Source of the DNA: Singulisphaera acidiphila DSM 18658
GTDB taxonomy: Bacteria; Planctomycetota; Planctomycetia; Isosphaerales; Isosphaeraceae
Length of the DNA: 64,000 nucleotides
Reading direction: 5' to 3'
NCBI RefSeq assembly: GCF_000242455.2
Contig: NC_019892.1
Location: 3,038,001-3,102,000, forward strand
Shown: positions 36,891-45,851 of the stretch, in pieces
Layout of the letters: every line of letters begins with the position of its first letter
Position numbering within the stretch: position 1 is the first letter of the stretch
Made by a program: the position numbers and the translations under genes
The notes under the pieces: generated by a model
Told to the model about the DNA's origin: nothing
Databases searched by the model: none
What the model saw: only the letters and a program-made list of their open reading frames with translations

Positions 36891-38831
36891 TCAGGCCGCC
36901 AGCCACGCCTGGAACATCAAGACATGCCACAGGTGGTCCCCCCGGTCCCGGACGCCGGAGAGGTGCTCCGCCCATTTCCGGCGGATCGGCAAGGGGTTGA
37001 GGAACCCTTCCTGACAGAGCCGCCCTTCTTCCAACAGCCCTTCGGCCCAGTCACGGAGCGGCCCTCTCAGCCAGGCACCGATCGGGACATTGAATCCCAT
37101 CTTCGGCCGCTCGATCAGACTGCGCGGAACGTGCCGATCCAGCACCTGGCGAAGCAACCACTTCCCGCGCCCATCGCGAAGCTTGAGAGCCGTCGGCAAA
37201 CGGAATGCAAGTTCGACGACACGGTGGTCCAGGTAGGGCGCTCGCGCCTCCAGGCTAACTCCCATGCTGGCCCGGTCGACCTTGGCAAGGATGTCATCCG
37301 GGAGATAGGTAAGTAAATCCGTCAGCATGAGCCTGCCCGAGACGTTGCCAAGTCCCGGGCAGGCTTTCCAGCCTGGTGGGGTGGGGACCGATTCGGCTGC
37401 CCCAAGTACGACCGATGAGCGGCCCTCCCAGTTCGAGAGCAGGCTCCAGTGGACATCCTCAGGCTCGGTCGACCGCTTCAGAAGCGCCGCCAGCTTGTGT
37501 AACTGTTCGGATGAGGCCAAGCGATTGAACCGCCCCGCGCCAACAGCGAATCTCGGCGTGTGGTCCGTGCTCGTGACAAGCCCTGCGAGAATCTTGGAGG
37601 TCGACCCTCGCAGCGACCTCGGCAGCCGTCGGACCTTTCCCCACACGCTGGCCGTTCGGCGATACCAGTCGTAGCCCCCGAAAAGCTCGTCGCCGCCATC
37701 GCCCGAGAGACTGACCGTCACATGGCGCCTGGCCAGTTGGGAGACGAGGTAAGTCGGGATCGCCGCCGAGTCGGCAAGCGGCTCATCATAGATTGTTGGC
37801 AGCGACGGGATGACTTCCCGCGCCTCGGTCGACCTGACGTATAACTCGGTATGCTCAGTCCCAAGGTGGCGCGCGACCGCCTTGGCATAACGTGCTTCGT
37901 CGTACCCCGCCTCTTCGAAACCGATGGTGAATGTCTTGACCGGGCGCGAGCTCTGCACCTGCATCAGGGCAACGATCGTCGAGGAGTCGACGCCACCGGA
38001 GAGGAAGGCCCCGAGCGGGACATCGGCCACCATCTGGAGGCCCACCGCCTCCCGTAGTCGCTCTTCCAGCCGGTCGACCGCTTCCTCGTCGGTCCCCTGG
38101 AACGGCGACGCGGCCCCGGCTTCGGCAATGCAGCGGGCCGACCAGTAGGGCACCGGATCGGAGATGACGCCGGTCTCGGTGATCGTCAGGCTCGTGCCAG
38201 GTTGGAGTTTCTGGATTCCCCGGTAGATCGAATAGGGGGCCGGGATGTACCCGAATCTCATATAGAGGGCCAGTGCCTCGCGGTCGACCTCGCTCCGGAA
38301 GCCGGGGAAAGCCCGTAGCGCCTTCAACTCGGACCCGAAGACAAACCCTCCGCCTGACCTTCCGAAGTAGAGCGGCTTCTCGCCAATCCGATCCCGAGCA
38401 AGTCGCAGAGTCCGCTCGCAGCGGTCCCAAAGCGCGAAGGCGAACATCCCCACGAAGCGCTCGAGGGCCCGGACCGGCCCCCAGTATTCAAAGGCCGCCA
38501 GCATGACCTCGGTATCGGAGCGGCCCCGGAACGATGGTGTTCCGGCCGCCTGTAACTCGCGGCGCAGTTCGGCATGATTGTAAACCTCACCGTTGAAGGC
38601 CAGAACGTAGCGGCCCCCAGCGGAGACCATCGGCTGGTGCCCCTCGGGCGTCAAGTCGACGATCGCCAGTCGGCGGAATCCCAGGGCCAGGCCCGCCTCA
38701 GCGTCGACCCAGGCCCCACGGTCGTCGGGGCCACGAAGGTGCAACATGTCGGCCATGCCGAGCACGTTTGCCGTCAATGCGTCGGCATTCATGACTCGGC
38801 TGAACTCGAGAAATCCTGCAAATCCGCACAT
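36891..38831 (-). CDS. asnB: Glutamine-hydrolysing asparagine synthase-type amidotransferase
   Basis: 646 aa. Class II glutaminase with Cys2 (MCGFAGF), RGPDDRG and FNGEVYNH. The synthetase domain has the ATP pyrophosphatase loop FLSGGVDSST (277-285) and SGDGGDELFGGYDWY. AsnB-like enzymes are regular members of exosortase and O-antigen loci; in P. aeruginosa O6 a homologue (WbpS) amidates uronic acids. With a WbpB-E-D-like uronic acid pathway in the left operon, amidation of a glycan carboxylate is a reasonable inference, though ordinary asparagine synthesis cannot be excluded. It is four bases from the preceding GT4 gene. Confidence 0.9.
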   Translation of the reverse strand: MCGFAGFLEFSRVMNADALTANVLGMADMLHLRGPDDRGAWVDAEAGLALGFRRLAIVDLTPEGHQPMVSAGGRYVLAFNGEVYNHAELRRELQAAGTPSFRGRSDTEVMLAAFEYWGPVRALERFVGMFAFALWDRCERTLRLARDRIGEKPLYFGRSGGGFVFGSELKALRAFPGFRSEVDREALALYMRFGYIPAPYSIYRGIQKLQPGTSLTITETGVISDPVPYWSARCIAEAGAASPFQGTDEEAVDRLEERLREAVGLQMVADVPLGAFLSGGVDSSTIVALMQVQSSRPVKTFTIGFEEAGYDEARYAKAVARHLGTEHTELYVRSTEAREVIPSLPTIYDEPLADSAAIPTYLVSQLARRHVTVSLSGDGGDELFGGYDWYRRTASVWGKVRRLPRSLRGSTSKILAGLVTSTDHTPRFAVGAGRFNRLASSEQLHKLAALLKRSTEPEDVHWSLLSNWEGRSSVVLGAAESVPTPPGWKACPGLGNVSGRLMLTDLLTYLPDDILAKVDRASMGVSLEARAPYLDHRVVELAFRLPTALKLRDGRGKWLLRQVLDRHVPRSLIERPKMGFNVPIGAWLRGPLRDWAEGLLEEGRLCQEGFLNPLPIRRKWAEHLSGVRDRGDHLWHVLMFQAWLAA

Positions 38832-38835
38832 GCGC

Positions 38836-40011
38836 CTAGGCCCCCTGCGATGCCAAGGTCTGTGGCTGCCGCTCGTCGCCTACCGCCCTCTGCCCGGCGA
38901 CTTCACGGTAGATCTGAATGTACGACGCAACCATCTGGTCCTCGGAGAACATGGCCCAGACCCGCTCCCGACCGGCCCGGCCCAATCGCGTGCGAAGGTC
39001 CCGATCCCCGGCCAGCAGGGCCAGGTGGCCGGCCAATGTCACCGAGTCTCCGGCGGGCGCGAGGAAGCCGGTTCGCCCCTCCTCGACCACTTCAGGCACA
39101 CCGCCGACCCGGGTCGACACCACGGGCAGGCCCGCAGCCATTGCCTCGATGAGCGACAGCGGGATTCCCTCGCTGACGCTGGTCAACAGGGCTAGATCAG
39201 CCGCCCTGAGCAGCTTCGGCACATCCAGACGGTGCCCGAGCATCCGAACATGGGCCTCCAATCCCCGATCCCGGATCATCGCCTCGATCCGCCCGGCTTC
39301 GGGGCCGTCACCGACGATGACGAGACGGGCATTGCCCTGGATGCGAATCAGTTGCTCAAGCGTCCTGATCGCAGTGCCATGATCCTTGATCGCCTCAAGG
39401 CGTGCGACATGAGCGACAAGGAGGTCGCCCGGAGCCACGCCGATCTCGCGCCGGACCACCTCGCGGTCGGGTGCTTCGCCCGCATAAGGGGACAGATCGA
39501 TCCCGTTGTAAATCACCTGAACCCGACCGGCGGAGAACCCTTCCTTATCGATCAGGCCACGACGAACTTCGCAGCCCACACCGGCCACCCGATCCCGTCG
39601 TCGCAGGAGCAGGCGGTTGGCGAAATGATGCGTGCGGCTGGTGTTGTCAGGAAACGCCCTGCCATGCTCGGTCAGGACGATCGGCATGTGAGCCCCGAAA
39701 TGGCGAGCCAGGGCGGAATAGAAGAATGGCCCGTACTGATGGGCGTGAACAACGTCGACATGTTCACGGTGAAACAGGTCGGCGAGCCGGCTCGCACATC
39801 GCCAGTCAATTCCGGGCCGACGGGCAAAAACTTGCACATCAAAACCGTCGCTACGGAGTTGCTCGCCTAATGGTCCGAGCCCTTCCAAGCAAGCGAAGGT
39901 CATCCGGAACTGGCCGGAGAGCCGTCTGGCGATTCGCATCGCCAGCACTTCGGCACCTCCATGCATGAGGGTGAACAACACCTGACAGACCGTCATTTTC
40001 GTCTCGGCCAT
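38836..40011 (-). CDS. Glycosyltransferase family 4
   Basis: 391 aa, ATG at 40011-40009 with GAGGAG nine bases upstream. The N-terminal domain has FTLMHGGAEVLAMRIA, DVVHAHQYGPFFYS and TEHGRAFPD. The C-terminal domain has HVARLEAIKDHGTAI with the donor Arg/Lys, and the complete EX7E in SEGIPLSLIEAM. Overall it resembles the degenerate GT4-like protein at 14159-15271 (shared GIDWRC/GLDWRC, VHAHQ, TEH, VIYNG), so the two look like paralogues, one with and one without an intact active site. Confidence 0.9.
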   Translation of the reverse strand: MAETKMTVCQVLFTLMHGGAEVLAMRIARRLSGQFRMTFACLEGLGPLGEQLRSDGFDVQVFARRPGIDWRCASRLADLFHREHVDVVHAHQYGPFFYSALARHFGAHMPIVLTEHGRAFPDNTSRTHHFANRLLLRRRDRVAGVGCEVRRGLIDKEGFSAGRVQVIYNGIDLSPYAGEAPDREVVRREIGVAPGDLLVAHVARLEAIKDHGTAIRTLEQLIRIQGNARLVIVGDGPEAGRIEAMIRDRGLEAHVRMLGHRLDVPKLLRAADLALLTSVSEGIPLSLIEAMAAGLPVVSTRVGGVPEVVEEGRTGFLAPAGDSVTLAGHLALLAGDRDLRTRLGRAGRERVWAMFSEDQMVASYIQIYREVAGQRAVGDERQPQTLASQGA

Positions 40012-40313
40012 CAGCAGTGACTCCTCATGATACCATCTCTGCAATTCCCAATATTTCTGCAAAAAAATTCGCCCCTCGCCCTGCACAAGCAAGTCCGCAT
40101 CTCATTCTTTTTTTTTCAGAATCTATCCCCGCTGTGGCGAGGATAATTGCACAGGCGCGGGCGGCGGCTTCGAGGAAGGACCCAGAACTTACGTACCGGG
40201 TTAGAAACGGTCACCCGTCAGAGCTGCAAAATGCGGAGAGGACTTTTCAGACGGTCAATCGACGACCTGATGCGTCGCCAAACGCTTGGCGGTCTATCCC
40301 GAAGCCAAGGGCC
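40012..40313. other. Intra-operon gap
   Basis: 302 bp without a gene. A run of nine T near 40107-40116 is bordered by short complementary ends (ATTC / GAAT). On the coding (minus) strand this is an A-run, so it is not a terminator for the operon. Confidence 0.5.
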
Positions 40314-40736
40314 TCAAATCTCACCACTGGGTCCCCGTTCCACCAGTTCAATCGGGATACCGTCCCGGCCGATCAGCCAGGCGATCCGCCGACCCGGGAA
40401 CGCCACGGCGGCCATCGGAGCCTGAACTGGAAACATCCCGCGTGGCCTCATTTCACGACAGGCCTCTTCGATATTTGTGACGGCATAGCAGAGGTGATTG
40501 AGGCCCCCTCCCTTGCTCAACGCATTCGACAGCTTGCTGTCCGCACTGTCGGGTGCGACCAGTTCCAGAAAGACCGAGTCGCCCGGCTGACTGAGGAACC
40601 GGACAAAGGCGGTCTGGTTGGGGTCGTGGATGATCTCACTTCGTACCTCACACCCGAAGCGCCTCACGTAGTCCTCCGTGGCCTTGGCGATTTCCTGGAC
40701 CAGGATCCCGACATGGTGCAAGCTCATCAGAATCAT
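40314..40736 (-). CDS. VOC-family protein (methylmalonyl-CoA epimerase-like)
   Basis: 140 aa with two beta-alpha-beta-beta-beta units. The metal ligands expected for the epimerase/glyoxalase group are present: His8 (LHHVGILV), His81 (LNHLCYAV) and Glu130 (IPIELVE). In this place, beside an acyl carrier protein and an FkbH homologue, it may act on an acyl-thioester rather than in propionate metabolism, but that is inference from context. Weak ribosome binding site. Confidence 0.82.
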   Translation of the reverse strand: MILMSLHHVGILVQEIAKATEDYVRRFGCEVRSEIIHDPNQTAFVRFLSQPGDSVFLELVAPDSADSKLSNALSKGGGLNHLCYAVTNIEEACREMRPRGMFPVQAPMAAVAFPGRRIAWLIGRDGIPIELVERGPSGEI

Positions 40737-40882
40737 CGCCGAATCTCACAGGATTTGAGCCCCGGACATCCGAGGCGGGAGAGTGGGACACCGTGACAGG
40801 CTTCGGCTATCTCAAGCATGAGCACGATCCAAGCGATTCTCTTTTGCGATTTTCATGCTTGAATTTCCTGTCTCTCATTGGA

Positions 40883-41128
40883 TCAGCACGCAATGCTGTG
40901 TTGTCCCTGAAGGCAGTCGAGGATGTTCTCATAGGACGTGAAACGGTCCACATCCTCCGGCGAAACCTGGATCTGGAACTCCTCCTCAATGACCGTCAGA
41001 AGCGTGAATGTGGCCAGCGAGTCCCAGCCATCGACGTTGTCCCTGGTCGCCTGCGAGATCTGCGTCTCGTCCAGGTCGGAGAAGACGGCGGAGAAGCAAC
41101 GGTTCAGGCGGGTTCGCGTATCAGCCAT
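40883..41128 (-). CDS. Acyl carrier protein
   Basis: 81 aa four-helix carrier protein. Ser37 in NVDGWDSLATF is the expected phosphopantetheine site. The start overlaps the 3' end of the FkbH-like gene by 25 bases, so the two are coupled. It would carry the acyl group that the FkbH-like protein loads and that an acyltransferase passes to the glycan. Confidence 0.88.
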   Translation of the reverse strand: MADTRTRLNRCFSAVFSDLDETQISQATRDNVDGWDSLATFTLLTVIEEEFQIQVSPEDVDRFTSYENILDCLQGQHSIAC

Positions 41129-42861
41129 GAGTCAGCCCCTTGGACGTGGTGATAGAGTGGTGGGCACTGGGCCCAGAATTGGTCAGAGGACAGTCGGAGC
41201 CGGGACGTGGGCGGCTCGCCCAGAATCCCGGTCAAGAAATCACGGAGCGGACGGTTCTTCGGAGTGGCCTGATACTCAAACTCGACCCGGTCCGCCGCAG
41301 TCACCTCAAACAGTGTTTCAAGACAGCGGTATTCGATTCGCCGGGAAAACGCACGGCAACTCATCACCCACTGATTGACGACGACCTCTCCCAGGGCGAT
41401 GCGACCGGTCAAGGCCGCAATCGTACCGAGAACCCCAAATTTGTCTTTGTAGGAGACGAGCAACAGAAATGCGCCGGGGGTCCTCAGGTGGGCCAGCCAT
41501 TCGCCCTCTGCGAAGCGTCGTCCGTTGAGGTTGAACTGGTTGGTCTTGTTGATCAGTTCCAGGGCGCGAGGATTGGGCGGGTTCTTGGTACCGTCGATGA
41601 CAATTTCCGCCCCGGCCTGCTCAAGGAATCGCTCCGGAGGAGGAGCCTGGCCGTCCTGGGCACCAAAGAGCTCGACTGAGTGTCGAAGGCTCTCCAGACG
41701 GAGTGCATCCTCCCCGGAGACCCTGTGCTTACCGAACAGTTCACGGAGCCGGACGAGAAGAGCGTAGATGGCCGACTCATCGTTCCGAACGAACGGGAGG
41801 CAGAGCAGGCCGGGGTGAGCTGCCGCGACCTCAGCCAGTTCCATCGGACTGTCGTCGATGAAGACGACGCTCTCCGCGCCGATGTTCCACGCGCGGAGGA
41901 TGCGGCACACCGCCTCCGACTTGGCCCCCCAACCAACCTCCACCGGGAAAACTCGCTCTTTCTTGAGCAACAGGTCTTCGCGACGGAAGGCCTCATCCAC
42001 AACACGGCAATCGTTCTTACTGGCAACCGCGATCAGGACGCCCGTCTCGGCCAGCGAGGCGAGCATCTGCTGGTAGAGGCCGTGGACCTGCGCATGGTGA
42101 TCGAGATCCCAGGCGATCGCATCGACTCCGACGTCGCCGACAATCCCTTGCCAGAGTGTATCGTCAAGATCTGTGATCACTCCCTTCATCGGAGAAGGGG
42201 ACCAGATCAGCTTCGCCAGCAACTCGGCCACAGCCGACGCGTGCGCCAGTCGGTAGGGGAATCCGGTCGAGAGTTCGGTTCGTACGTCGAGTCGATCGCC
42301 CAACGGAGACAACTCGCCAAGCCGCTGGTCATTGACGACCCGGACACCCGGCACCTGCGCCACCCGTGCAGCGAACGACGACGCAAGCTCGCGAAGTCCC
42401 AAATCGAGAGCGCTCGAGCTATGGGGCGGCGTGAAGGCGGCGGGAGGCAACGGAAGCGTCGGTAAGCAGAGGGCCAGCGGAACCGTGGTGGCGGCACGAC
42501 CGATCGCATCGGCCAGTTGGGTCGCCCGGCCGGCTGCAGTTTCCAAAATATCGGCGAGGGTATCGATCCCCCAACCTCCCAGGTGGCGGAGGCCGAGCCG
42601 AAGGTCGAGGTCGGACCATTCCACGATCACGGCAGCCGCTTCCAGCGGGGCCTGAACAAGTCGCTCCACGTTGCCCAGACAGTCACCGAACAGACCGGAC
42701 CTGATTACGGCCCGGCGATTGGGCTCGTTCCGACGAAGGTGGGCCGCCAGGAACAGTTCCAGGTGCGCGGGCGTGAAGCCGCAGGCAAGTCCAACCTCAA
42801 CCTCGCGCTCCCCATCAGGGGCGAGTGGCTTCAGGATATTGAGAGCCTCGATAAGCTTCAT
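41104..42861 (-). CDS. FkbH-like HAD-IIIC family protein
   Basis: 585 aa, ATG at 42861-42859; the open frame upstream is not homologous. Residues 1-220 are the N-terminal domain usual for long FkbH proteins. Residues 225-400 are the HAD core with DLDDTLW (231-237), IAVASKND and VVFIDDSPMELAEV. The C-terminal 180 residues include the GNAT-like part (NKTNQFNLNGRRF, VLGTIAAL). FkbH enzymes take 1,3-bisphosphoglycerate and make glyceryl-S-ACP for polyketides; homologues also occur in O-antigen loci. The ACP immediately follows. A glycerate-type decoration of the polymer is inferred. Confidence 0.88.
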   Translation of the reverse strand: MKLIEALNILKPLAPDGEREVEVGLACGFTPAHLELFLAAHLRRNEPNRRAVIRSGLFGDCLGNVERLVQAPLEAAAVIVEWSDLDLRLGLRHLGGWGIDTLADILETAAGRATQLADAIGRAATTVPLALCLPTLPLPPAAFTPPHSSSALDLGLRELASSFAARVAQVPGVRVVNDQRLGELSPLGDRLDVRTELSTGFPYRLAHASAVAELLAKLIWSPSPMKGVITDLDDTLWQGIVGDVGVDAIAWDLDHHAQVHGLYQQMLASLAETGVLIAVASKNDCRVVDEAFRREDLLLKKERVFPVEVGWGAKSEAVCRILRAWNIGAESVVFIDDSPMELAEVAAAHPGLLCLPFVRNDESAIYALLVRLRELFGKHRVSGEDALRLESLRHSVELFGAQDGQAPPPERFLEQAGAEIVIDGTKNPPNPRALELINKTNQFNLNGRRFAEGEWLAHLRTPGAFLLLVSYKDKFGVLGTIAALTGRIALGEVVVNQWVMSCRAFSRRIEYRCLETLFEVTAADRVEFEYQATPKNRPLRDFLTGILGEPPTSRLRLSSDQFWAQCPPLYHHVQGADSWLIREPA

Positions 42862-42863
42862 CG

Positions 42864-43643
42864 CTACGCGCCTCGCGAAACTGATGAGTCCGAACCCGAG
42901 CAGAGCGCCGTCGCCAGTACGGGCGCGTTCTGTGCTTCTTGTGTCCGGCTGTCCCGTAGCGAGGCGATCTTCCGTGCCGGATAGCCAGCGACGACCGAGT
43001 ACGGGGGAACATCGCCGAGGACGACCGAACCTGCGGAGACGATACTTCCCTCGCCGATCGTGACGCCCGGTGTGATGATGGCCATTTGACCGATCCAGAC
43101 GTTGTCGGCGATCGTAATCGGCCGCACGTCCTCGGGACGCGGCGGCAATCCCGCCAAGCGAGCCTCGGGGTCCGACTGGTGGCCATTGGAGTCGAACATC
43201 TTGACCCCCATGGCGATCAGACAGTCGTGGCCGATCGTGATTCGCCGGCCGATTGAGAACGTGGTCCCGCGAACGCACGTGCGGTCGCCTACCTCCAAGG
43301 TTGGATTCGGAGTGAATCGGGCGGCGAAGAGGATGTCGCACTTGGCGTCGAACACGACGTCGTCGCCGAGGAGGATGTCCCCCTTGCCTTGGATCCAGTG
43401 GATGAAGACGCCCGTGCGCAACCGACGCCCGTAGCGTCGGCAGCTGGCCTTGAACAACGGCTCGCAGAGGAATGCCCGCATCGCAAAGTAATAGATGGCG
43501 CGAAGGCCCAAATAGGCCCAGAGCATGGGCTTGACGAGATACCAGGGTGCTGGGATTGAAGCGGTCTGCACACCTCGATAGAGCCGCTTGAGGGTGCGAG
43601 CGGCTGGGTGCTGGGAACGCGCCAGCCGATAGCGAAAACTCAT
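42864..43643 (-). CDS. Hexapeptide-repeat acyltransferase (LbH family)
   Basis: 259 aa. About 70 N-terminal residues include a hydrophobic amphipathic part (WYLVKPMLWAYLGLRAIYYFAMRAFL). Left-handed beta-helix rungs follow (RITIGHDCLIAMGVKMFDSNGH, ITIADNVWIGQMAIITPGVTIGEG) with the conserved SNGH catalytic-type His and the ending YPARKI. This is the CysE/LacA/WcaF type. It lies two bases before the FkbH-like gene, so it may transfer acetyl or the ACP-bound acyl group to a sugar hydroxyl. Confidence 0.86.
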   Translation of the reverse strand: MSFRYRLARSQHPAARTLKRLYRGVQTASIPAPWYLVKPMLWAYLGLRAIYYFAMRAFLCEPLFKASCRRYGRRLRTGVFIHWIQGKGDILLGDDVVFDAKCDILFAARFTPNPTLEVGDRTCVRGTTFSIGRRITIGHDCLIAMGVKMFDSNGHQSDPEARLAGLPPRPEDVRPITIADNVWIGQMAIITPGVTIGEGSIVSAGSVVLGDVPPYSVVAGYPARKIASLRDSRTQEAQNAPVLATALCSGSDSSVSRGA

Positions 43644-43666
43644 CGTCGAAACTCCTCAAAACAGGC

Positions 43667-44656
43667 TCAGGCGGAACCGCCAAGCCGGATCGACCGCGGC
43701 CGATCCAGCCCGAGGTGCCAACTCGCAGCTTGGGACAGAACGACCGCGAGGAACTTCAGCCGGGCCAGAGGGTGGAGATGCTTCATTCTTGTATCTGTTT
43801 TCGCATAAGGGAACGGCCAGAGCAGGAACGAGCGGGCGATCTTCGACAGCGCCGCCGCATATGCGTGACTATCCCGATAGCCGAAGGCGAGGTTGATGGA
43901 GACGTTGGCAAGCGCCTTTCGCCTCAGCCAGGTCGAATGACTCAACGCATCGGGGCCTTCGAACACCTTGCCGATCATTCTCAGCGTGTTCGTCTCCATT
44001 CGGGCCGACGCGTGATGCATGTTGGCATCGTGAATCCGGTAACGCCACAGGGGGATTTCCAGCATGGCGACGGGAAATCGGTGAGCGATCCTGATCCACA
44101 TATCGAGGTCCTCCGCCGACCTCAATCCCTCGTCGAACAGGCCGATCTCGTCGAAACACCAGCGCCGTGCGACGACCCCACAGGGGCCGAATCTCGCCCC
44201 AATCACCAGCTCATCGAAGGTGACGGTTCGAGCCGCGATGGGTCGCGAACAGTCAACGCGTGGCCAATCGATCGGGCCAACGTCGCTTCCCTCGATCTCC
44301 CGATGCTCGGTGGCCAGGAGTACGAGATCTGGGTGCGCTTCGAGGTACCGGACCTGCATCGCCAACTTCTCGGGGTACCACACATCGTCGGAGTCAAGGA
44401 ATGCGATCAGGTCACCGCGCGAAGCCCGAATGCCCGTGTTTCGGGCGGCCGAGAGACCCTGGTTCTCTTGGTAGAGATAACGAATCCGTCCTTCGTAAGG
44501 CGCCAGCCGATCCCGAGTCTCGTCGGTACTGCCATCGTCGACAACGATGACCTCGTGGTCGGGGTACGTTTGCGCCAGGGCACTCTCGACCGCGACGGTG
44601 ACGAAGCGGTCGTAGTTGTAAGTGGGGATGACGGTCGAGATCAGTGGATTTGGCAT
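43667..44656 (-). CDS. Glycosyltransferase family 2
   Basis: 329 aa with the GT2 signatures STVIPTYNYDRFV, VIVVDDGSTDET and FLDSDDVWYPEK. A lectin-like acceptor region follows (WIRIAHRFPVAMLEIPLWRYR). The start overlaps the 3' end of the preceding GT4 gene by 16 bases. Cytoplasmic sugar addition; donor unknown. Confidence 0.9.
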   Translation of the reverse strand: MPNPLISTVIPTYNYDRFVTVAVESALAQTYPDHEVIVVDDGSTDETRDRLAPYEGRIRYLYQENQGLSAARNTGIRASRGDLIAFLDSDDVWYPEKLAMQVRYLEAHPDLVLLATEHREIEGSDVGPIDWPRVDCSRPIAARTVTFDELVIGARFGPCGVVARRWCFDEIGLFDEGLRSAEDLDMWIRIAHRFPVAMLEIPLWRYRIHDANMHHASARMETNTLRMIGKVFEGPDALSHSTWLRRKALANVSINLAFGYRDSHAYAAALSKIARSFLLWPFPYAKTDTRMKHLHPLARLKFLAVVLSQAASWHLGLDRPRSIRLGGSA

Positions 44657-45822
44657 TGCTTCGTCCCTCGTGCCGTCGCGTATTGTTCGGCCGATTGCCG
44701 CGCCATGCGGTCGACGTTGAAGACGGATTCGACCCTGCGGCGGCCGGCCTCGCCAAGTCGGTGGCGTAACCTGTCATTGCGAAGCAGCAGGATCATGGCC
44801 TGAGCGAGTTCGGCCGGCTGGCTCGGCTCGACGAGCAAGCCCGTCTTCTCGTGATCGATGATCTCGGGAATCCCGCCAGCGGTTGTGCCAATCACAGGGG
44901 TTCCCCACCGCATCGCTTCCAAGAAGATCAACCCGAACGACTCGTACAAGGACGGGGCGACAAAGAGGTCGGCCTCCCGGAGTTGCTGATCGACCTCGCA
45001 ATCGGAGAGACGCCCCGCGAGCGTGATGTGGCGGCGGACGACCGTGGGAAATTCATCTTCCAAGTACTGGGCATGAGTACGCCCTCCCGGACAGTGAGGG
45101 CGGTCCGCACCGATCAGAGTGAAGTGGACCTCCGACACCTCCCGCAACACTTCGGGGATGGCTTTCAGGAGGTCGATGGTCCCCTTGCGTTTTTCCATCC
45201 TCCCCAGGTAAACGACTTTTAATTCTTTGTCACATCGAGACACCCGCCGGAACCCCGGATTGACCTCAATGCCATGGGGAACGACGTTGATCCGGTCCTC
45301 GTTGATGCCAAGTTCTTCGGCCATCCTCGCTCGGTGGGCCCATGAATGAGTCACGAGCTTATCGGCCGATAGGTTCAACCAACGCTCCCGGCGGATGTCC
45401 CAGGCGATCAGCCGGCTCGGGCCGGTGCCATCAATGAGGCTACATTCCAGCGAGGACGTGTGAAGCCGGACGACCATGGGGGCCGGGCGTCCCATGCCAT
45501 AGGCCAGTCCAATTCCCCCCCAGTTTGGGAATTCGACAACATCGATGTTGTAGCGTGCCACGATTTGCCTCATGACCGCCGCGATCCGCCAGCACGCGCC
45601 CACACCAGGCATCAGCCGATCGAGGACCGGGAAATAGTCGGCCGGGGCAAGGTGGATGGTGACCGGACCTTCGTGAACCAAATCGCGGGCCGGCCCGGGG
45701 GTGAGGACGTGCGGTTCATGGCCGAGGCCGGACAAGGCACGCGCCAGTTGCCTTGTATAAGTCCCGATTCCACCCTCACCGCTGATCCCTGGATAATTCG
45801 GGGAGTACAGACAGACTTTCAT
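44641..45822 (-). CDS. Glycosyltransferase family 4
   Basis: 393 aa, ATG at 45822-45820. N-terminal glycine-rich start SPNYPGISGEGGIGTYTRQLA; C-terminal VVYLGRMEKRKGTIDLL with the donor Arg/Lys, and the intact EX7E in YESFGLIFLEAM. It resembles WcaL/RfaG-type GT4 enzymes. It lies 29 bp after the GT2 gene at 45852-46937. Confidence 0.9.
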   Translation of the reverse strand: MKVCLYSPNYPGISGEGGIGTYTRQLARALSGLGHEPHVLTPGPARDLVHEGPVTIHLAPADYFPVLDRLMPGVGACWRIAAVMRQIVARYNIDVVEFPNWGGIGLAYGMGRPAPMVVRLHTSSLECSLIDGTGPSRLIAWDIRRERWLNLSADKLVTHSWAHRARMAEELGINEDRINVVPHGIEVNPGFRRVSRCDKELKVVYLGRMEKRKGTIDLLKAIPEVLREVSEVHFTLIGADRPHCPGGRTHAQYLEDEFPTVVRRHITLAGRLSDCEVDQQLREADLFVAPSLYESFGLIFLEAMRWGTPVIGTTAGGIPEIIDHEKTGLLVEPSQPAELAQAMILLLRNDRLRHRLGEAGRRRVESVFNVDRMARQSAEQYATARGTKQCQIH

Positions 45823-45851
45823 GGCTGTCGATCTTGTGCTTGGCAAGGTCA

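Noticed and set aside
42862..43683. Upstream extension of the FkbH-like frame to 859 residues
   Set aside because: The extension is the shadow of the hexapeptide acyltransferase gene; FkbH homology starts at the ATG at 42861.
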